Assembly: GCA_017882655.1 (NCBI GenBank)
Contig: JADGPB010000021.1
Coordinates: 1 to 14,002, forward strand
From: Propionibacteriales bacterium
GTDB taxonomy: Bacteria; Actinomycetota; Actinomycetes; Propionibacteriales; Propionibacteriaceae
Length of the DNA: 14,002 nucleotides
Direction of reading: 5' to 3'
The position numbers and the translations under genes are program-made. Positions 12,086-14,002 of the stretch are shown here, in pieces. Numbering within the stretch: position 1 is the first letter of the stretch; each line of letters starts with the position of its first letter. The notes beneath the pieces are model-generated. The model saw only the letters and a list, made by a program, of their open reading frames with translations, had not been told where the DNA came from and did not search any database.

Positions 12086-12901
12086 ATGTACGTTGACGAG
12101 CGTGGTCCGGCTGACGCGCCCACGATCGTCTTCCTCCACGGAGGGGGTGGTGGTGGATGGATGTGGCGACCGCAGGTCGAGGGTCTGCCCGACTACCACC
12201 TGCTCGTTCCCGACCTTCCCGAGCACGGCAAGAGCGCGGGTGACGCGCCGTTCACGATCGATCGCACCGCGGCCGAGGTCGCGGAGCTGATCCGTACGAG
12301 GGCGCACGGGGGGCGGGCGACGGTGGTCGGGCTGTCGGAGGGCGCGCAGATCACCGTTGCGCTGCTCGCTCTCGCGCCGGAGATAGTCGAGCGTGCGATC
12401 GTCAGCAGCTCGCTGGTTCGGCCGATGCGCGGCGCATGGATGATGACCCCCGGTGTCGTCGCGTGGACCTTCCGCCTGAGCGTCACTCCGTTCAAGAAGA
12501 GCGAATGGTGGATGCGCGCGAACATGAAGGGCGCCGCGGGTGTTCCCGAGACGTTCGTAGACGACTTCCGCCGCACCTTCCGCGAGACCACGGAGCAGTC
12601 GTTCGTCCATGTGATCATCGAGAACCAGCGCTTCCGTCTCCCGGCCGGCCTCGAGCGAGTGACCGCGCCGGTGCTGGCGGTCTGCGGACACGGCGAGTAC
12701 GAGGCGATGCGATCCTCGACCGCCGACGTCGCCGCTGGGATCCCCGGCGGCAAGGCCTACGAGGTCTTCCACGAAGGAAGGCCGAGCCTCGCTCAGCAGC
12801 ACAACTGGAACATGAACGAGCCGGCCCTCTTCAACGAGATGGTCCGTGCCTGGATGACGGGATCGCCGCTGCCGGAGGCCTTGCACCCCATGCACTCGTA
12901 G
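12086..12901 (+). CDS. Alpha/beta-fold hydrolase
   Basis: The chosen start gives 271 residues, standard for a single-domain alpha/beta hydrolase. The oxyanion-hole strand IVFLHGGGGGGWMW comes early and is followed by LLVPDLPEHGKSAGD. The nucleophile elbow VVGLSEGAQ places Ser84 in a G-x-S-x-G motif. A cap region around residues 115-165 contains WWMRANMKG. The late strand APVLAVCGHGEYEAM should carry the acidic residue, and QQHNWNMN supplies the likely catalytic histidine. It has no signal peptide and should be cytoplasmic. The substrate cannot be deduced; esterase, lactonase or another C-C/C-O hydrolase of the family are all possible. A Shine-Dalgarno sequence at 12070 and a -10 box at 12047 suggest it is transcribed alone. 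The unusually long Gly run after HG is a minor peculiarity. Confidence 0.85.
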   Translation: MYVDERGPADAPTIVFLHGGGGGGWMWRPQVEGLPDYHLLVPDLPEHGKSAGDAPFTIDRTAAEVAELIRTRAHGGRATVVGLSEGAQITVALLALAPEIVERAIVSSSLVRPMRGAWMMTPGVVAWTFRLSVTPFKKSEWWMRANMKGAAGVPETFVDDFRRTFRETTEQSFVHVIIENQRFRLPAGLERVTAPVLAVCGHGEYEAMRSSTADVAAGIPGGKAYEVFHEGRPSLAQQHNWNMNEPALFNEMVRAWMTGSPLPEALHPMHS

Positions 12902-13021
12902 GACCGTTGCCGGGCAGAACCAAGGCGGAGAGGCCCTCTGCACCGGTCTCGTCGAATATGTCGAGGGAAGGCCAGGACCACCACCGCAACCAGCGCAGAG
13001 ACCGTTGTCAGGCCGTCAGTG

Positions 13022-13051
13022 CTGGCAGTAGACCATCACCGAAGGTAGCGT
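13022..13051 (+). promoter_or_regulatory. Promoter of the toroid-protein gene, leaderless type
   Basis: CTGGCA (13022-13027, four of six matches to the -35 consensus) and TAGCGT (13046-13051) are separated by 18 bp. The -10 box ends 7 nt before the GTG at 13059, so the mRNA likely begins at the start codon. Confidence 0.45.
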
Positions 13052-13058
13052 TGCGGAG

Positions 13059-14002
13059 GTGGGGACGCAGCTGAAGCGCGAGCGTTGGACGAGCCTGCTG
13101 GGCGGTGACCCGCGCGAGTGGCTGCTGGTCTGCGATGAGCCTGCGGCACGATGGGTGGCGCTCGCCGAGCTCATGGACCGACGGGTCAATGATCCCGAGC
13201 TGATCACAGCCCATGCTGCAGTGCTTGCCGACCGGGGCACGGAAGCACTCTTTCAGCGGCTGCCCGATTGGCAGGTCGACAACCGTCTCTCTGGCCATTC
13301 AAGCCCTGGTTTCGCCCCGAACCTGTTGAACCTGCTGGCCGACATGGGGGTTGGGGCCGGGGATGAAGTCCGTGTCGAGAACCTGCTCGACTCGTTCCTC
13401 GATCACCAAGATCGCAGTGGCCGTTTCACCTCGTTCGGCACGAGTCGAGCGTCCTCGACGCCCGTGTGGGGATCGTTGCTCTGTGACACACACGCCGTCA
13501 CCGAGGTGCTTGTCCGGTTCGGCCGAGCTGATCACCCGGCGGTGGCACGGGCGATCCGGCAGATGGCAGCCGATCGTGCCGATACAACGCAAGGCTTGGC
13601 CTGGCCGTGCGTACCCCATTCGGTAACGGGTTTCCGGGGGCCTGGCCGCAAGACGGACTTCTGTCCTCAGGTCACCCTCGAAGCGTTGCGAACGCTGGCG
13701 CGACTGCCCGAACACGAGCGAACAGAGCAGGATCTCCAGGCGGCGCGCACCGCGCTACGGGCCTGGACGGCCCGCCCGGACGAGAAGCCGTACATGTTCG
13801 GACATGGTGCCCAGTTCAAAACCGTGAAGTGGCCGACGTTCTGGTATGACGTGCACGGACTCCTCGACACGGTCAGCCGTTACCCGAAGCTATGGCGGGG
13901 CCCGGATGCCGACCCGGCGGACCGGCGCGCGGTGGCCGAGCTCGTGGCGTGCCTCGTCGCCTACAACTTCGACCGTGATGGCACCGTGACCCCGCGTTCG
14001 TG
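13059..14002 (+). CDS. Alpha/alpha-toroid (terpenoid cyclase/prenyltransferase-like) protein, 3'-truncated by window edge
   Basis: An open frame of 314 complete codons runs off the end of the window. The GTG at 13059 is the only usable early start: a TAG in frame lies at 13029-13031, and a TAGCGT box sits 7 nt upstream. The N-terminus contains EWLLVCDEPAARWVALAELM followed by DPELITAHAAVL. Helical-hairpin repeats follow: GFAPNLLNLLADMGV, VENLLDSFLDHQDRSGRF, then LLCDTHAVTEVLVRFG with a later WPC, and VTLEALRTLARLP. This alternation resembles squalene-cyclase/prenyltransferase-type alpha/alpha toroids, and I recall similar actinobacterial proteins annotated only as hypothetical or squalene-cyclase-like. 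Cysteines in CDTHA, WPC and FCPQ and nearby histidines could bind a metal. There is no signal peptide. Enzyme activity is unproven; a non-catalytic repeat protein is equally possible. Confidence 0.65.
   Translation, partial: MGTQLKRERWTSLLGGDPREWLLVCDEPAARWVALAELMDRRVNDPELITAHAAVLADRGTEALFQRLPDWQVDNRLSGHSSPGFAPNLLNLLADMGVGAGDEVRVENLLDSFLDHQDRSGRFTSFGTSRASSTPVWGSLLCDTHAVTEVLVRFGRADHPAVARAIRQMAADRADTTQGLAWPCVPHSVTGFRGPGRKTDFCPQVTLEALRTLARLPEHERTEQDLQAARTALRAWTARPDEKPYMFGHGAQFKTVKWPTFWYDVHGLLDTVSRYPKLWRGPDADPADRRAVAELVACLVAYNFDRDGTVTPRS

Noticed and set aside
12929..12939. AGAGG-C-CCTCT inverted repeat as terminator after the alpha/beta hydrolase
   Set aside because: The stem is only about 4 bp once a loop is allowed, and no U-tract follows.
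13013..13034. RecA-independent DNA-damage promoter (GTCAGTG followed by a TANNNT box) before the last gene
   Set aside because: GTCAGTG is present, but the first two bases and the spacing differ, and the TAGACC that follows lacks the final T. The CTGGCA/TAGCGT pair explains the start better.
1..14002. tRNA, rRNA, CRISPR, insertion sequence or phage attachment site
   Set aside because: No T-loop/acceptor pairs, repeat-spacer pattern, transposase or integrase sequence or flanking direct repeats were seen by eye in the gaps or frames.

Overview
The window is about 14 kb of GC-rich, densely packed DNA that reads as the chromosome of an actinomycete (Actinomycetota). A Nocardioidaceae/Propionibacteriales-type host is plausible but unproven. 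The evidence is strong G/C third-position bias, frequent GTG starts, several TANNNT -10 elements lying 6-7 nt before a start codon (leaderless-type transcripts), actinobacterial-style ECF components and a cobalamin riboswitch. I see no rRNA, tRNA, CRISPR array, insertion sequence or phage gene.

Layout. (1) 2-1233, plus strand: the 3' part of a sulfide:quinone oxidoreductase-like flavoprotein, followed by a translationally coupled ~52-residue basic protein. (2) 1234-3193, minus strand: a three-gene overlapping operon read as EamA-type transporter, then azlC, then azlD (branched-chain amino acid exporter). (3) 3283-3696, plus strand: a small lipoprotein, divergent from the EamA gene, both apparently leaderless. 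(4) 3735-7806, plus strand, the most interesting block: a promoter, a cobalamin riboswitch, an 18-nt palindrome, then four genes joined by 4-nt start/stop overlaps. These encode a small exported/membrane protein, an EcfT subunit, a fused double EcfA ATPase and an ECF S component. (5) 7808-8446, minus strand: a YdeI/OmpD-associated-type protein. (6) 8499-9776, plus strand: a member of the neutral/alkaline ceramidase-like family lacking the usual catalytic serine. (7) 9881-11629, plus strand: a superfamily II helicase. (8) 11630-12085: a stretch without a convincing gene. (9) 12086-12901, plus strand: an alpha/beta hydrolase. (10) 13059-14002, plus strand: the 5' part of an alpha/alpha-toroid (terpenoid-cyclase-like) protein that runs off the window.

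How it works together. Region 4 is best read as a vitamin B12-repressed energy-coupling-factor importer. The riboswitch would shut the operon off when cobalamin is plentiful, EcfT plus the double ATPase would power transport, and the S component would bind the ligand. The ligand is inferred to be cobalamin or a corrinoid, because CbiM/CbiN-like cobalt subunits are absent. The small first-gene protein has no function I can name and is the best candidate for something undescribed. The other genes look like ordinary accessory or housekeeping loci: sulfide detoxification, amino-acid export, metabolite export and nucleic-acid metabolism. Everything is inferred from the sequence without database searches.
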